From assembly GCA_013398175.1 (NCBI GenBank), contig VZRZ01001990.1, forward strand, positions 1,802,880-1,866,879: 64,000 nt of DNA. Reading direction: 5' to 3'. Shown piece after piece: positions 37,167-51,775 of the stretch. The position numbers and the translations under genes are program-made. Below the pieces are notes generated by a model. It was not told the origin of the DNA. It saw nothing but the letters and a program-made list of their open reading frames with translations, and made no database searches. The stretch is from Climacteris rufus (lineage: Eukaryota > Chordata > Aves > Passeriformes > Climacteridae). The first letter of the stretch is position 1, and the number at the start of each line of letters is the position of its first letter.

Positions 37167-37197
37167 TTGACTGCATCTCAACTGTAGATGCAGTCAA
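37167..37197. other. Perfect 12-bp hairpin, 7-base loop
   Basis: TTGACTGCATCT at 37167-37178 pairs exactly with AGATGCAGTCAA at 37186-37197 around the loop CAACTGT. It is GC-richer than the neighbouring intron. The next bases outward do not pair, so the stem is shorter than a typical pre-microRNA. Confidence 0.65.
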
Positions 37198-40100
37198 GAA
37201 TATATCATTTTCCCTTGAGGCATCAAAGATGGCCAGTGCTCATGTCACTTTACGAAATAAGCCTTTCTTCTGATTTTTATGCGTTACCGTATGTATATAT
37301 ATACATTGGCTTTCATTTTTTATATAAGAAGTTCTTTAATCATTAGCTTGAATCTCATTTTGGTATGAGATATTTTCTCCTTTCTCTGCATAATGAGGTT
37401 TGTCTTTTCAGGGATGCATCATATAAGGCTTATGCCAGCTAGAGTTTGTTCTCAGATTTTAGAGAGCTCTTGCAGGTATATGACTGCACAGATATGTATA
37501 TGTACTTTAATGTGATTTTTTGAGAACATGAGACTTCTGTGATCACACTGGATGAGGAGGATAAGTCTTTTAGTCCCTCAATAATTTTTTAATGTGTTGG
37601 CCATTTTCAGCCAGTTTAACAGAGGTTGCTTAAAAGATGCTGGTTTTGCTCTGTATTCATAAATATAAATATCTCTTTGGAAAGAAGATATCCTCTAATG
37701 TCTTGGGTTAGGGTGTGTTTCTTACCTTCAATATTTTCTCTGCACTATTATTTGAGGTATGCCATCATTGCTTAGTGAAGGAATAGTAAGGAAAACTGAA
37801 CAGTAACTCAAAAATATCACATCTGATTCATCTGTAGTTGTGTAATGCACTATATTGGTACAATAGTATGGGTATTGCAGGATAAGGAACAGGAAAACAA
37901 TTGATAAAGCAGGACTGAGGGAGCAGTAGGAACTCAGCCCTATGAGACATCAGACAATCCCTGTTAGAAATCAAGGGGAATGTTAAAACTTTCTGCAGAG
38001 AGGTCAGGCTAGTGTCATTTGTAATGTGTCTCTCACTGGACATGATCACTCTTTTCAGCAAGGATCAGGAACCTTATGGATGTTTTGGTTTGTACAAGGT
38101 CAAGAACTCTGAATTGATTTGCGAGGCTAAGGACTACATAATGTATTTCTTCTCTGCTGTGCCACATCCCACTCCTTCCTTTCCAAGTGCCCTAGGTGTC
38201 TCAGTCTATCTTCTTCTCTGTCTAGGAAGAGATGATGTTGCACATTTAGCAAAGTGCAGTTAAATCTAGTGACTTTCCTGACCCAGTCCTCTATAAGACA
38301 GTTTTCCTGAATTTGTGGTATTAGGATTCCTATTCATAGAGTCCCTTTTGTTTTCACTATAAACTTGCGAAAAGAACCCAGAAAAATTGCACAACTGTCT
38401 GAAAATAAGCCCTCTTTAGATAATGAGGTTGGAATAATAATGAGTTACAGATAATGCTTTTCCTCAGTAAGGTAAAATTTATGTGTTTTCCTTTTTTATT
38501 TTATGAATTCCTGCAAGTAATTTGCAAGATTAGGTTTTTACCAGGAAGAAAACAATAGCTCATTTTGAAATCGGACATGAAATCCTCCAATAGGTATAAT
38601 TTAAAATACCTGCCTGCACATGTTGTAATCCATTCATAAACATGAAAAAGAGTAAAGTTCATGAATCTTAAACTGATCTTTATAGGAATGTCAGATTTTT
38701 TTTATTAAATTCTCTGTCTGAGGCTGATATGAGTAGCTCGTAGTATCTTACAGGCTCCACACTGTGCTCATGTTTCTGCACACACTGTGGGAATAATCGT
38801 GGGCTTTACTAAAAGCATTGATGAATCAGACACACATGGAGGAAGAAAACAACACCAATTTTCCAGAAGTCTGTATGATAGGAGCAAAGAAATGCTGAAG
38901 GCTTAACGTATGTTCAATGTGTATTCGAGTCTGCCTCTTTATTTACTCCAGCAGAGTCAAGATTCAAAGCTTTTTGACTTCCACGTTTTTTTCAGAGTAT
39001 GCTATTTAGTGACAAGACAGATGTTAATTCAGAGAACTGAAGAGCAGGTGCCACAAAAGAAGTCTCTTATTTATCCACAACGAAATCTTCAAACTAGAAT
39101 GACTCCAACAGAAGTTACAGCTTATTTTTCTTTCACGTAATATTCCTTTATGACACCTTTGAAGGGATATAATTACAAACACCAGAAAGAGGATACACAT
39201 TCATTCAATTTTGATTTAACTCTTGATTTACTGAAGTTCCTGTGTGCAGAAGTATGTTCTGAACAGATGTTTAACATGGCAGGAAACATTATAGATCAGA
39301 GATCCAGATAGCAACTAGGAAATGCATAGCATCTGGCACCTTTTTAAAAGTAAACCTGCCAATAATTAATTACACATATGAGCCACTCTATCCCTGTCTA
39401 ATGAGTTGGACACTTACTAAGATGTATTAGACTATGGAACAGAGGTTAACTGTTTATGCCCTCTCCTCTGTCTCTGACTTGTGTGGTCCCAGTGTAACTT
39501 AAGGGTAGAAATTGTTGGCACTCAGATTGCCTATAGTTGATTATATTATCATTATTACATTGATTAATAATCAAAATATCTTTACAATCCAAAATGTGAG
39601 GAGTTCCCATTAGACAAAAATTTGGGTTCTTCTGTTACTTTGACAATGGAGAAAAAAAATTACATTGTGAGACTAATTGTAAAGTTTAGTTAGGAGAGTG
39701 CAGATGTAAAAAATTAAAATAATAATAAATATATTCCCTCATGAAAGAAAAAGCTGGTAACAGTATAAAATAATCAGGTTTGCTGGAAAGAAGCTCTGAA
39801 AGTTATCCTTGAAAATATAGAATGTTTGAAGTTACTAAATTATTGCTGAAAATACTACTATAAAACTTCTATTATTAGAAACCAAAAAGTATCAACTACT
39901 GTTTTTTTAAAGCACATAAGGAAGTGCACAAAATACTGGAGCCTTTAAAGAGTAAGAAAAGGAATTCGCTGTTTGTGATTCTAGGATCTCACTTTCTTCA
40001 GCAGCATTAGCCACTTTCTCACGCATTTCCTTTTCAAGTTACTAGCCTGTATTCCAGTTGAAAGCCAAAAGGCCTAGAAAGGACTGATCTTTTTGCCTTA

Positions 40101-43100
40101 GACTTCTAGAAGAATACCCCTCCCTGCTGACTTCATAGTCCATCTTTGTTGTCATAGCATCCAGATCAGATGTGCTTCTGTCGTTCCTCTTGTTCTAACT
40201 TTCAGCTTTACTGGAAAGTATTTTACTTTTTTAGTGAGTTTTCTTACTAAACTAGTACCAAAAAAACAGGTATTAAAAGTTATTTCAAAGTAATAATTTT
40301 TAAAAGATTCTGGAGAAAGTTCTTAACATGTGCAGGCACTACTGTAACACAGCCTGTAGGTGGACTCATCATATCAGGTATACTGCAGTGCTGAATGGTA
40401 ACCCTGGACTAAGTTGTACAATATATATATTTTTTTTTTTAGAACAACCACCTTTTCCCCCCTTATTATTTTCTCCTCTACTGTCCAGGTCCAAAGAAAA
40501 ACGAGGTGGTATGCCAAAAAGGTATTCAGTATCTACAGGATGTTCATGCTGTGACTGAAGCTCCCCACAGGCAGAGGTTCTCTGGTTCTTATTCCACTTA
40601 ATTCATCATTCAGAACTCAGCAGGGGACTCTGCCTGATTTTGGACTTGAAACAGACTGGTATTTGCCCCAGCCCTTGTCCTCTGCAGGCTTAAAAATGGA
40701 ATCAATCTACTTTATTATACCAGCAGTGTTTTCCAGAGAACTACCTAACTCTGATAATCTATAGAGCGCAAATAACATCTCTGTATCAGATTTTGCCATG
40801 AAAGACATATATCCCATGAGACACAGTCAAATAATAGTTTTCCATGTTAGCCTCAGCTTTGTGTCCAGGTTTTTTTACAAAATTAATCTCTTTAGGACTG
40901 GCCACAATTTTCTGTTACATATTCCTTAACTCTCTGTATACTTATCACCTGTTCTTATGACCCACACTGAAAGATTTTAATTAGTGATCAAATTTACCAA
41001 ATTTCCTTACTGGTCCTGATGATTTAAAGGCAGTTCTTCAGTTCATCCTGTTGGATATGGATGTGCTTGCTTCCATTCCTTTAAGGCTTTAAAAAAGAAT
41101 ATGGCACAAAAAATATAAACTTAATTAACTTGAGAAACTACTACATTTGAATCTTAAAAATATACCTGTTTATAGAGCCTTTTTTGATAGAAAAAAATGT
41201 TAATTATAGTATGAATATTAATGACCCATCAACCTTGATTAATCTAGAAGTGAACAGACCTGGGATTATTTTTTGCAAGAACTAAGATACTGTATCTTTA
41301 CTGTGTTCACTGTAACTTTAGGTTAAATTTTACCTCCTTCAAAAAAACTTCAGATCTTCTGAATATCTATTCTCTTATATAATATTTTTGTCTGATGGTG
41401 TGTGGAATTTTATGATTCAGTCTTTTATACTTCTTGTCTGTGGAGATTTTCTGGCAATGAGAAACCCACATGCTGAAAGAACTTGTCAGACAACAGAGAC
41501 AGTTGTGATATGTCAAATTAAGGTGGCAAACTGCTGTCAAAGCAGGTCTAGGGAGAGCCCATAACAATATTACTGTCAAGTAAATAAAGAAAACTGAAAC
41601 GCAAGAAATACAAGTTATTTCAAGAGATATGTGACTGTGGTGTGTTTCTGTGTTTTGAGAGACACTGTTTCAGAATTATTACCATTTGTCAGTAGGGCTT
41701 CAGGACAGAAGCAAGATCTGATGGCTGCCAACTAAGGTCAGCAAAGTTCATTTTGGACAGGGAGAATATTTTTTTCCTTGTTATCGAATTCTCAGGAAAC
41801 ATTTATACAAAAGTTAGTTTTGCTACTCAGGAGATCACACCTACTTGAAATAATGATCATCTTGGCCTTAGAAATTTAGGCAACTGCATGAGCACTGTGA
41901 AGTTTTGTTATACCTTCTATTTGTAGCTGTCCTGGTTCACTCAGTGTGGCCCCAATGTTGCCAAAGAGAAGAAATGTGAGAAAGTAAGGAGTATAGTAAA
42001 GAGTAAGTGGTTTTATTGCTGTGCAGCTTAACCTTTTCTCACCATCATTTTTGTCATTCAGCAGAAACATATTTGAGTTTTGTCGTGCCACAATGATAAT
42101 TCTTCCCCTAATAATAGGAAAGAATATAGCAAAGAACTAGAAGGAATTAGTAGAAAGAAGAAAACAAAAAGTAATTCCTATGTTTACAAAAAGAGGAGAG
42201 AAACAAAAAGGAATAAGCTCATAATGTAGGGCATCAAATAGCAACAAGTTATATACTGAAGCTGAGAAAAAGTTGATAAACTTCAGGAGTAAAAATAAAA
42301 CTTCATACCTAAAGAAAACACAACATCGAGTAGTGCCTTTTCAGGGAAAATCATGCTATTCTAGAGGCTGTTATTTGGGGTCATACCTATGATGCATCTA
42401 TTCCTGGATGTCCTTTTTGACAACTTTAGAAATAATTGGAAAAGATTCTTGATATGAGGAAAAAGCACCATTGCTGTAGTGAAAATATAAACATTTGCTT
42501 GTGTTAGTGAGTGAAATTAATGTTCTTATTTCTGCTTGTATAATTCTTTGAAAATAATTCACTGTTGAGGTTATATTTCCAAAATATATTTCCTCTAACA
42601 GATTTGGGAAGAGGTGAAGGACAGAGAAAAAAAAAGAGAAAGGAGGGGTAGATGTTTCTTCATTTAAACAAGAAAATTGTGAGGGATCAGTAGAACATAA
42701 AATCTCAAAACAGCTGTTTTTTTTCCATGCTGTGAACATGTAGGAACTTCTTTGGTATTGCTTGTTTTAATTTAGTAATTTGTATACAGATTTAATCACA
42801 AAACTAGGAACTCCATCAGGAACAGAATGGCATTTTGGGAAAATAGCACAAAACTTGAGAAATCTTAAATTTTCACGTTTAAAATTAATTTTTAAATATG
42901 TTTATTCAATATTTTTATCTTACTACTTCCATTGAAATAAAATATCCATGGCAGCAGCTGTGACAGACGTGTGTCATCATTGGCTTGGGTGTTTTCACTC
43001 ATACTCTAGAAGAGAACTTTAGAAGAGGAGGAAATACATTTCATTTACAAATTAAATTCTAGTAAATAATAAGTGTCATGCTGTTAAAAAAAAACCTATT

Positions 43101-46100
43101 TCATTTAAATTTAACAGGGAGTTGTTCTCTTATAACTAACATTTGTGTTCAATTCTTTTATACAAAAATAATATTTTTGTGTTATTGATTTTGTGTTATT
43201 AATGGTGATTTAGAACAATTTCTCCATCAATACATTATAGATTTATGTAAATTTTAGATCTGTTCTGTTATAGCGGTTGGATAAGTCAATTATTTCACTA
43301 CATCACAACAAAAGTTTGGAAAGAGATCTGTCTAAAGAAATACTGTTTTAAGAGAATGACAGTGAAACACAAATGCAAGTATTAAATAAATCCCAATGGA
43401 CCACTGGCCAAATAAAAAATTACCGGCAGCATTAGATGAAAAAATGAATCCGTTTTGAAAATCTTCCATGGTATATTAAACTGAACAGTGGCAGTGGACT
43501 TTATTTCATAGATGAAGTGATCTCCTTCTCATTTGGTGAATGAGAATTTGTGCATCCCATTACATTAGTGGAAAATTGTCAGAAAATCTACAGGTTAGCA
43601 TAAGGCTGGACTCTTCAGAGTAATGTGGCATTAGCATCAGTTTCGTTGATATTGTCACAGCTCATGGGATTACCGTACAAAAGTCTGTAATTTTAAAAAC
43701 TAAATCATGTATACAGTGTAATAAATCCCCTCTCTGTGAGCAGGCTCTCAAGGGTTTTTGCCATTCTGTTATTCCATCTGGATGTTTCACAGTCCACATT
43801 TAGATTCCTTTTTAGTAACTGCAGTGATGAAGAAGTTTAGGTTTTCTCACTTTAATAAAATAATTCAAGAAACTGTTACATGCCCTTCTTTTTCTTTTAA
43901 ATGTTATCCCAGTATTAAGATCTGTTTAATTTTACAAATTTGGCTAAAAGGGCTGAGCCATTTGCGTTGGGTTTGAACAGATTAAAATCTGAGAGGTGTT
44001 GTTGACCTATCACAGTTTATTTGAGATGTTTATCTTAAGATATCAGTTCTAAAGATTTATGATAAGAGTTTAAAGGTATTCCATTTGATAACCTGGGTGA
44101 TGCCTGTCTTAGACTTTCCAGGTACCAGATAAAAGAATACTGCTTGTGTTATGCAGTGTCTTTCTCCATAACAAAAAAATCCTTTAAGAATTATAACTGT
44201 CTTGATCAACTAAAAAGCATTGAGTCAAATTCACCTTCACTGCGGTTTTCTGTGCCACTCTTCTGTCCTGTAAAGGAGATTTGCCCATACAAAGAATGGT
44301 CTGGAGTGCTAATACAGCCATCCTTCATGGTCCCTAGAGTAGGTGGTGATGTCAGTCAAGGCTGTTGAAGGGATTGTTAAATCCATAATCCTGACTTTGT
44401 TATTTTAGTGAGTTATGTTCTTTGGAATAGCGTTTCAACTAGTAAAGCAAAGTTGTAATTATTTTGCAACATGGCTGTGATTTCCATCTGCAGACTTTCT
44501 GCAAATCCTGAATATTTCCCAGCCTTTGCTTTTTGTAAATTAAGACCATTAGTGTAATTTAAATGCCTAAAAAATATGTGACATATGTATTGTTCTAAAA
44601 CCAATTTTGAGTGTAATCTTGCAAAACTTTGCATTCTGTTTTATACATATCCTTTTGTTCCCCCTAATAACTGCTTTGTTTGGAATAAGAACATCTGTTG
44701 TTTCAGCTTACGTTTTGCATATTTAGCATTTGATTTCAAATTTTTCACCAACCTTCTATTTTCTCTCCACACTCTCTCTTTCAGATCTGTAGGGAACTCA
44801 GTAGCAACTTGATAATTGATGAAAAACATCAATTTTAATGTAGTTTTCTCTGAGTGACAGCCTATGGAAGAGAGGGAATAATGTAGATTTAAATTCTCCA
44901 AATAAATTTTATGGTCAAAAAAGAAGTCCTAAGGTTATTTCTTTGATTCTAAGTTGGATTTCGAAAGATATTTCAAGAAATCATTTGCCAGATATTGCTG
45001 GCAGCAGAAAGAGAGTTAGAAAGAACAAATAAATATTAGGAAAATTCACATTTCCAACAAAAATGTCACTGTCATTTTTTTTTCCTAACAATTTCATGGC
45101 CAAAACATGCTTTAGTTTCTGTCCCCCACAAGAAATGTCCTTGAAATTTTCTTGTGCTGTTCCTTACAAATGCTGAACAAAATATAAGGGAATAGTCTAT
45201 CAAAAATGAAAACCCAATTTGTGAGTGGTAATTACTGTTAGAAAATTTCTACTCTGTCTCACAGAAGTCACTGAGGTTTATGGAAAGAGATATCACAGTA
45301 TGAATTACCCATAATTATAGTGAACAATTTGAAACAATACAGTTTTGTTTAAAGTACATGGAAGACTAGGTTACTAGGAAATAGAAAATAGCTTACATTA
45401 CAAAAATAAAAGTTCCAAAGGAGAATTATAGTGTTTTCTGATTTTCTTTTTTGTCTAGTTTTAGGTCTTTTTGCTTATTTCTAGGTACATTTTACACAGT
45501 TTTCACATGTTATTACAATAATGGATATAAAAGTGTGTGTGTATTTTTTCATAAGCATTTTTTTACTATACAAAGCTCCTGTAGTTTTGATGACATGCTG
45601 TACAGCAATAATAAAAGACCAAGTTTTCTCTGTGAACTGGGTTAAATGGATTAAACTTTCTCAAGCGTTTTACTTAGCCATACCTGAGATTTTTCAGATA
45701 AGTAGAAACTATATAATTGAGTGAAAGATTTATGCAGGCTCTAAAGTTTTGTTAATTGCATCTTTTTTCCTAAGTTGAACATGGGCTATAAAAACATTTA
45801 AGTTTTGTTTTTGCTAGTATTACAATTGATTCCAGTTCCAATAAGGGTTTTAGTTGACACAAAGTAAAATCATTGAAAGAAAATGCAGGGAAACGTTGAT
45901 AAATACCAGATGAAATTGTGGTGGTATTCAGTTAGACTCATACACACATTGTATTAATAATAATAAAAAGAAGTTCAAAACCATGATCTTATTTCATAAG
46001 GATTTTTTTTTTAAAATTGATTTTATCAGCCTACATTATATTTCTTCAAAATGGAAATTCACACTGACTAGTTCAGCATGGTGACTTAGAGGTTTTGAAC

Positions 46101-49100
46101 CCATGACTTCATTAATGCCACAGGCATGACTGAAACAGTATAGTTGAAATTAATCTTTTTTTAGACATTAATAAGTCATAGTGAAAAGAAATAATTAGCA
46201 TATCTTTGGGCCAACAGAAGAACACTGGAAAAGAAGTCAAGTAAACCAGAGCATTTCAAGATAATTGTAAGGCATAGATCATTTATTCCAGATTAGCCAA
46301 GGTCACGCACTTGATGCTCCCAGTTTTTGCATCCATATATGTGGTCATTGTTGCCATCAAATTGCTGAATTTTGATGGCTATATTTAGTGGACTGAGAAT
46401 AGACCATGAAGAAAAGTACTAAGAACAGCAAATGTAAAAAGTGCATACTCCATTCAGTTAAACAGTGACCTTTTTAACCTTGCTGTATGCAGGAAATATC
46501 CACTTGTATTTTAGTAATTACATTAGCTTCCTTAATGGCATTTGATACAGATGGTATAGGAAGAACTTATCTGCAGCTGAAGAATGCAGGCAACAGTTTT
46601 AGTTTGAGTTGCAACTACTTTTTTCTCATTAGAGTTAAAGAGGAAGAAGAGAACTGAAAATAGATTTGCATGCTCTTTTCAAACAGAGAAGCCATTATTT
46701 TACAAAGCTTGTTATCTTTTTTTCCTCATTATATTAAAACTAATAAAATTTTGCATACACTGAAAATCTCTGTTTAATCCTGCAAAATGGTAAAGAGGAA
46801 GAACAAATGCAGTCATTAATGAATATGGGACTTAAAATAGAAATTAGAAAATTAATATTTATTCTGATTCATCCTACAAATTATGTTTTTGCTTTTATGA
46901 AGATATTTCCACCAGTTTGTGCCTTCTTTTCTGTCTGTAAAATGGGAGGAGAATTTTTCTACCCTGTTTTTAAATTTTGTCTGTTAGGATAGAGACTGTC
47001 TTCTGAGGGAATTTTTCTTAGTTCCTGTACTATGCCTAAAGGAGTGAGGCAATTCACACAAGTTGGTCTCCTAGAAGAGAGGAGGGCACAAATTCATAAA
47101 CCAAAAGAGTAATAAAATTATAATTTTTTTCTTGTCTATAAAGGAAAAGTTAAATAGAAGAGGGATTGTGATTCTTCCTAAACTTGCTCCTGCAGCTTTT
47201 GATGATGTGGGATCTTTGTAAACCAGAGATTGCATTCTGACAGTTTTTCCTGATAGGCAGAAATGGATCTGTCCTCTGTTAAGTCTGATCTGTTTTTGTC
47301 TTTCTCTACTATTGACTGCACAACAGCTCTGACAGTAGATTTTTAAGATTAATCGTGTTTTGTGTAACAGGAAAAAAATCGTTATTTATTTCAAATCTTA
47401 ACTGCTCAATCAGGAACAAGCAAAAATGGGAAGAAGCACAATAAAGCCCTTGGCAGCTAGGAGGGAGGAAATGGAGCATATAATGGAGGGCACACACTTT
47501 CCCTTGTGGTTTGAGTGGAAGGAGTCCCTGAAGTGGGTTGAGGGAGCTGATAAGTAAGAAATTTGTAAAGTAAAATGGTGGTCCTGCTATGAATGTTTCA
47601 CATTTCTGTATTCTGTTTTACTTCAAGAAATATATGATATGAGTACTTAAAGGTGAATAGAAAGTATTTCTGTTTCTATTTCCTTCTTCCTACCCATCAA
47701 GGTGCATGGGGTTTCCCATTTTCTGTCTGGGCTACTCCCAAATCTGTTTATTTATAACTAGAGTGCTGCACACTTAATTTCTACTGAGGCAGACATCATT
47801 GACACCATGAACTTCTTTTATGAGGTTTTCCTGTTTCTCTGTATTTTCATATGTGAAAAGTGCTACAGTCTCTAAGATAACTATTTGTTTCTTTTGGATG
47901 TGGAAACCAGCCTCTTAGAAAGTAATTTTTAGTACTACTGGTTCTGAGAGGTGTTAATGGCTGCTACCAATGGGTTATTTCATCAGCAGGTAATCAAAGA
48001 GCTGGTTACAACTAATGGGCCTGGTGATGTGCTAACCAGATGTCAGTTCTGTATCCTTCTCTTTTTTTTTCTGAATTTCACCAAAATCAGTTTGATCCTC
48101 CTGTCAAATGTTGGAATGCTACATCCAAGCTCGCAATTGTTTAGATGTGATTCACAAAAATTATCAAGTAATGTCTAGAGAATAATGAAAAGACATCAAT
48201 TTTAGGTCAGATGACCACTTTACTTAGACCCATAGAATCATCAAGCTATTAAAAAATTAGATAGAGTATATAAAAATTCTTATTGTAAATAGATCATTTT
48301 GGACTAAGTTAATTATGACTTCCTTCAAAGAGAGTCCTGTTTTGTCATGTCTGCAGCTTTGTGTTATTAGGATTAGGTCATAATTGTTATCTGGATGATA
48401 ATCATAAGTATTTTTTCTAGCTTTGTGCCATTTTAGTCATGTTTGTTTTGGTCCACTCCAAACTTTTCTTATATTGTTCAAAGCTGCACAGGTAGTGTAA
48501 GAATCCCCAATTGTCTTTGAAAGTTAAGACCTCTTAATTTAATTAATTAAGCCAGAAAATATTAATTATGTGTTTCTCTGTAAAGCATATATATTGCATC
48601 AAGTTGTCATTTTGAAAATCTGGTGAAGATACAAAGAAATTACTGCTGATGCGTAATCATTTTTATGTAATTTAGTTGGTTTCTTTTTCATGACTGCATA
48701 TGATGCTTATTCTGGATACATTTGTTCTTTTGATGTAGAAATTCAGAAGACTGTAGTATGGGATAGGTTTCCAAGAGCATTATTTTGCCTTAGTCGTGTT
48801 TTAGTACACCTAAGGTCTGATTTTGAAAGATGACAAGTGAATATGTGACAGAAAGGTTTTGGTTTTTTCAGTTTTACAGAATATGAGGTGAATTCTTAAT
48901 AAACCAGACAACATTCTGTGACAAAATATTTGATGTGTCTGTGCTACCTGCATTGGCTTAACTGTAGAGTTTAGTCTTCTCTTTGGATTTTCTTTGTCAG
49001 CTTTCAAACAGTGGAGGTAGCCTGCAGGTGATAAGTATCTCATTAATCTTTCTGATGCTCTAGCACTTGAGCATGAGAATAGCTGATCAATTACAGCAAT

Positions 49101-50254
49101 TGTCTCCCTAAATGAGCTTTGCACATCTGCCTCTTATTTCATTAACTGTCTGCCCGTATATCTGATAGAATGGAATCCTCATGGCTTCTTACAGCTTGTT
49201 CTGTGTTACTATACAATAAGGATGGGGTTGTTAGCAAAATGGGCACAAAAGAGTATTTATCCACTACCCAAAATAAATATACATGCTGTTGTGTAGGAGT
49301 ACTTTTTTCTCTAATCACTGTTTGTAGAAACCATCTTAAAGCACGTTTGCTTTTCAGCCTCCTATTTAGTCCTTACTTGTAAGATTTATATTTTAGAATT
49401 TATCATTTTTATAACACAACCAGTGTTACATGCCCTAAAGCATCATATCAATGTCTATATGATTTTAGATAACAGAAACTACCATATATAAAGTTAACAG
49501 TAGAAGTGAAATTTCCTCCAAGTGTCCTTACAGTGCATCTTTAAAAGACTTTGATATGACACCCATCTCTCAGAAAGTAAATTCACGTTTCAAAAGCTGC
49601 AAACAAGTATTTGCAGTGACAATAGTGACAATGTTATTAGGCATCTATTATTTATTATTTAAATTAAGTACAAAACAATGAGTAACAGACTGCATAATTC
49701 AAGGTTTGTTTTAAGATACCTGCCCAACAAATTATGGGTTATGCTTTTAATAAAATTAAGATTTCACGTGAGTGCCTCTTTCATTAAAACTCAAGCTTTC
49801 AATTACAGGATAATCAATTACCAATGAAAATTAAAATAATTTCTAAGCAGACGTTTTATTCTTTACCTGTTACTAACCGATTACTTTATTCTTTAGAATT
49901 TACATAATTCAATATTCAAAAGTTCTTTACTTATCATACATTACATTTCTTTGGATTATACCAATATTTATTTGTTTGTTTGTTTATTTGTTTAAATAAC
50001 TAAGCTAAATGCCAAAAATGCTTAATTAAAAAACATTCTGTCTAAACTGGTATAAACCATTCTTTGATGTTTTTTGAACATTCAAGTATTCTTGAATCTG
50101 AAATTCCCAGTTAATCATGCTTGAAACTTGTTTTAGTGTGTTTAAGTTGTAAAAAATATATATTACATATATTTTATGCATTTCTGAAACCATGGAGCTA
50201 TAATAGCAAAATATCACTGATCTTTTAAATTAATTTTTTGACTGTTTATTGCAG

Positions 50255-50316
50255 GTCTTGTTTGTATGAAGTCGAGTACTTCAGTGGTTGAACTGGTTAT
50301 GCTGCTTTGTTCACAG
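50255..50316 (+). CDS. NBEA: Neurobeachin DUF1088-region exon (clear, small)
   Basis: The exon completes the split Gly codon and reads LVCMKSSTSVVELVMLLCSQ, ending in phase 0. The acceptor is ACTGTTTATTGCAG and the donor is the consensus CAG then GTAAGA. At 62 bases it is too short to stand out as an open frame and is recognised only through the frame continuing from 31451 and the expected order of neurobeachin residues. The peptide is a hydrophobic helix (VVELVMLL) inside the conserved DUF1088 block. The following exon should begin with Glu-Trp-Gln and is not found in the remaining 13.7 kb. Confidence 0.95.
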
Positions 50317-51757
50317 GTAAGAGATTCTCTGGTTTTGATTGTATTCATTTCTTTGCATAGCTCACTGCCACCCTAAGAATTGTATCTGGCAGTTTGTTTC
50401 ATTCTTCCATTTCATTATAAAAAATACAAATTAGTTTCTTCTGGTAAAATATAAACTGGAGATTTTTTTTTTAAACTATACAATCCATAGTTTTTCTGTA
50501 TTTGCTGGTTATGCAAGGTATATTTGCATTTGTTTTCTAAAAGTGTATGGATGTACATTATGCATTTTCTTTGTGTATGAACCCTCTTTCACATACATTC
50601 TTATTTGGAATATGTAAATAGGATACTGTTGTCATAACTGTGTGTTGTAATCTGTCTTGGAATTAGGGATTTTTTGAAACTTTACTTTGTGCTGACTTTA
50701 TTTCTTGTGATGTACATGACAAATTATTGGATATTTTGCATAGATGTAAGTATATAAAAAGCAGAGGAACATAGTTGAGGTAGTCCTCAAAAACAGACAG
50801 AAGACAAATATTTCTATATAGAAAAATCTGTGGTTAATTATTGGGGTTTTAGCATAGCAGTAATGGGTTTCTCAGAAATCTAAATTAATTAATGTTTTGA
50901 AATGCTTTTGCAAATAAGATCTTCAAAGCTAAAATAATTCCTCATACTGTTTGGATTATTTATATCTCAATGTTAATATTATTTGTTTTGACAGAAGTGT
51001 TATTGGCTAATTTTGTATATATACCCTTTTACTTTAAACTGCCAGTAACAAGTTATACGCAAACATTTTAGAACTTCATTAATTTTGCAAAATATAATTT
51101 AAAAAACAGTGGCCTAACAGCTCCAAATGACTGTACAAGTATTTATACTTCTCTAAAAACTCATAACAACATTTCATTAGCCAGGTTCCCCACAGAATCA
51201 TAATACCACTTCAACTCAAACCAAGTTAGTATATAAAACCCCCAGGTTAACTTGCTACATTATTATCGAAGAAAATTACTTGTTTGTAGCTTTACTTAAG
51301 CATTCGCTGCTGCTCATTGACAACATATACCAAAAATGTACTGAAAACAAATGAGAGTCTAGGGGCAACCAAAATTACGATCTACTTTTGAGGAATCTAT
51401 CTGAAACTAATAAACATTTACAACTTATATTGGGGGAGGGTGTTCCAACTTACCTGGGGCTTGCCCATCAGTAGGTTGCATTTCTTCAAGCTTGTGTCAT
51501 AAGGAAATCATTAAATCTTGTTTTCCTTTTTTATTCTGTTTTTTCTTCTTCCTCTTTTAGAGGGATATCATTTAGGGAAAAGTAAAAGAAAAATACATCT
51601 CTGGCAGGAATCCTCAGTGGGATTTCAACTTCAAACCTTCTCTAACAGGGCACTTGAAAAATTTGTTACCTAATGGTGAAGTCCTGGGTTCCAAGAAGAT
51701 TCTGAAAGATCCATTAAGGCTTTTGAGCTCTGTGTTCATGTCATACAACTTTTTTCC

Positions 51758-51775
51758 TTTTTTTTTTTTTTTTTT
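51758..51775. repeat. Poly(T) run, 18 bases
   Basis: T homopolymer preceded by TTTTTCC and followed by AAGCAG. It is pyrimidine-rich and ends in AG, so it resembles a splice acceptor, but no coding frame follows. Confidence 0.85.

Larger units (their letters stand above)
31452..50254 (+). other. Intron, about 18.8 kb (the longest complete intron here)
   Basis: AT-rich throughout. It contains perfect hairpins at 33625-33652 and 37167-37197, a 16-base tandem duplication at 36660-36690, and many short open frames of AT-rich composition. I see no exon, RNA gene or clearly identifiable transposon. A CATAGAATCATCAAG-like word at about 48229 faintly recalls a minus-strand CR1 end but is too short to call. 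Confidence 0.8.

Noticed and set aside
37167..37197. Hairpin as a microRNA precursor
   Set aside because: The stem is only 12 pairs and does not extend with bulges to the 25-30 pairs expected.
48229..48275. CATAGAATCATCAAG word suggesting a minus-strand CR1 end
   Set aside because: Only about 20 bases resemble CR1 and the expected GGTTGGAA continuation is absent.
51190..51230. CACAGAATCATAATACC stretch resembling a CR1 reverse end
   Set aside because: Match is too short and the following sequence does not fit.
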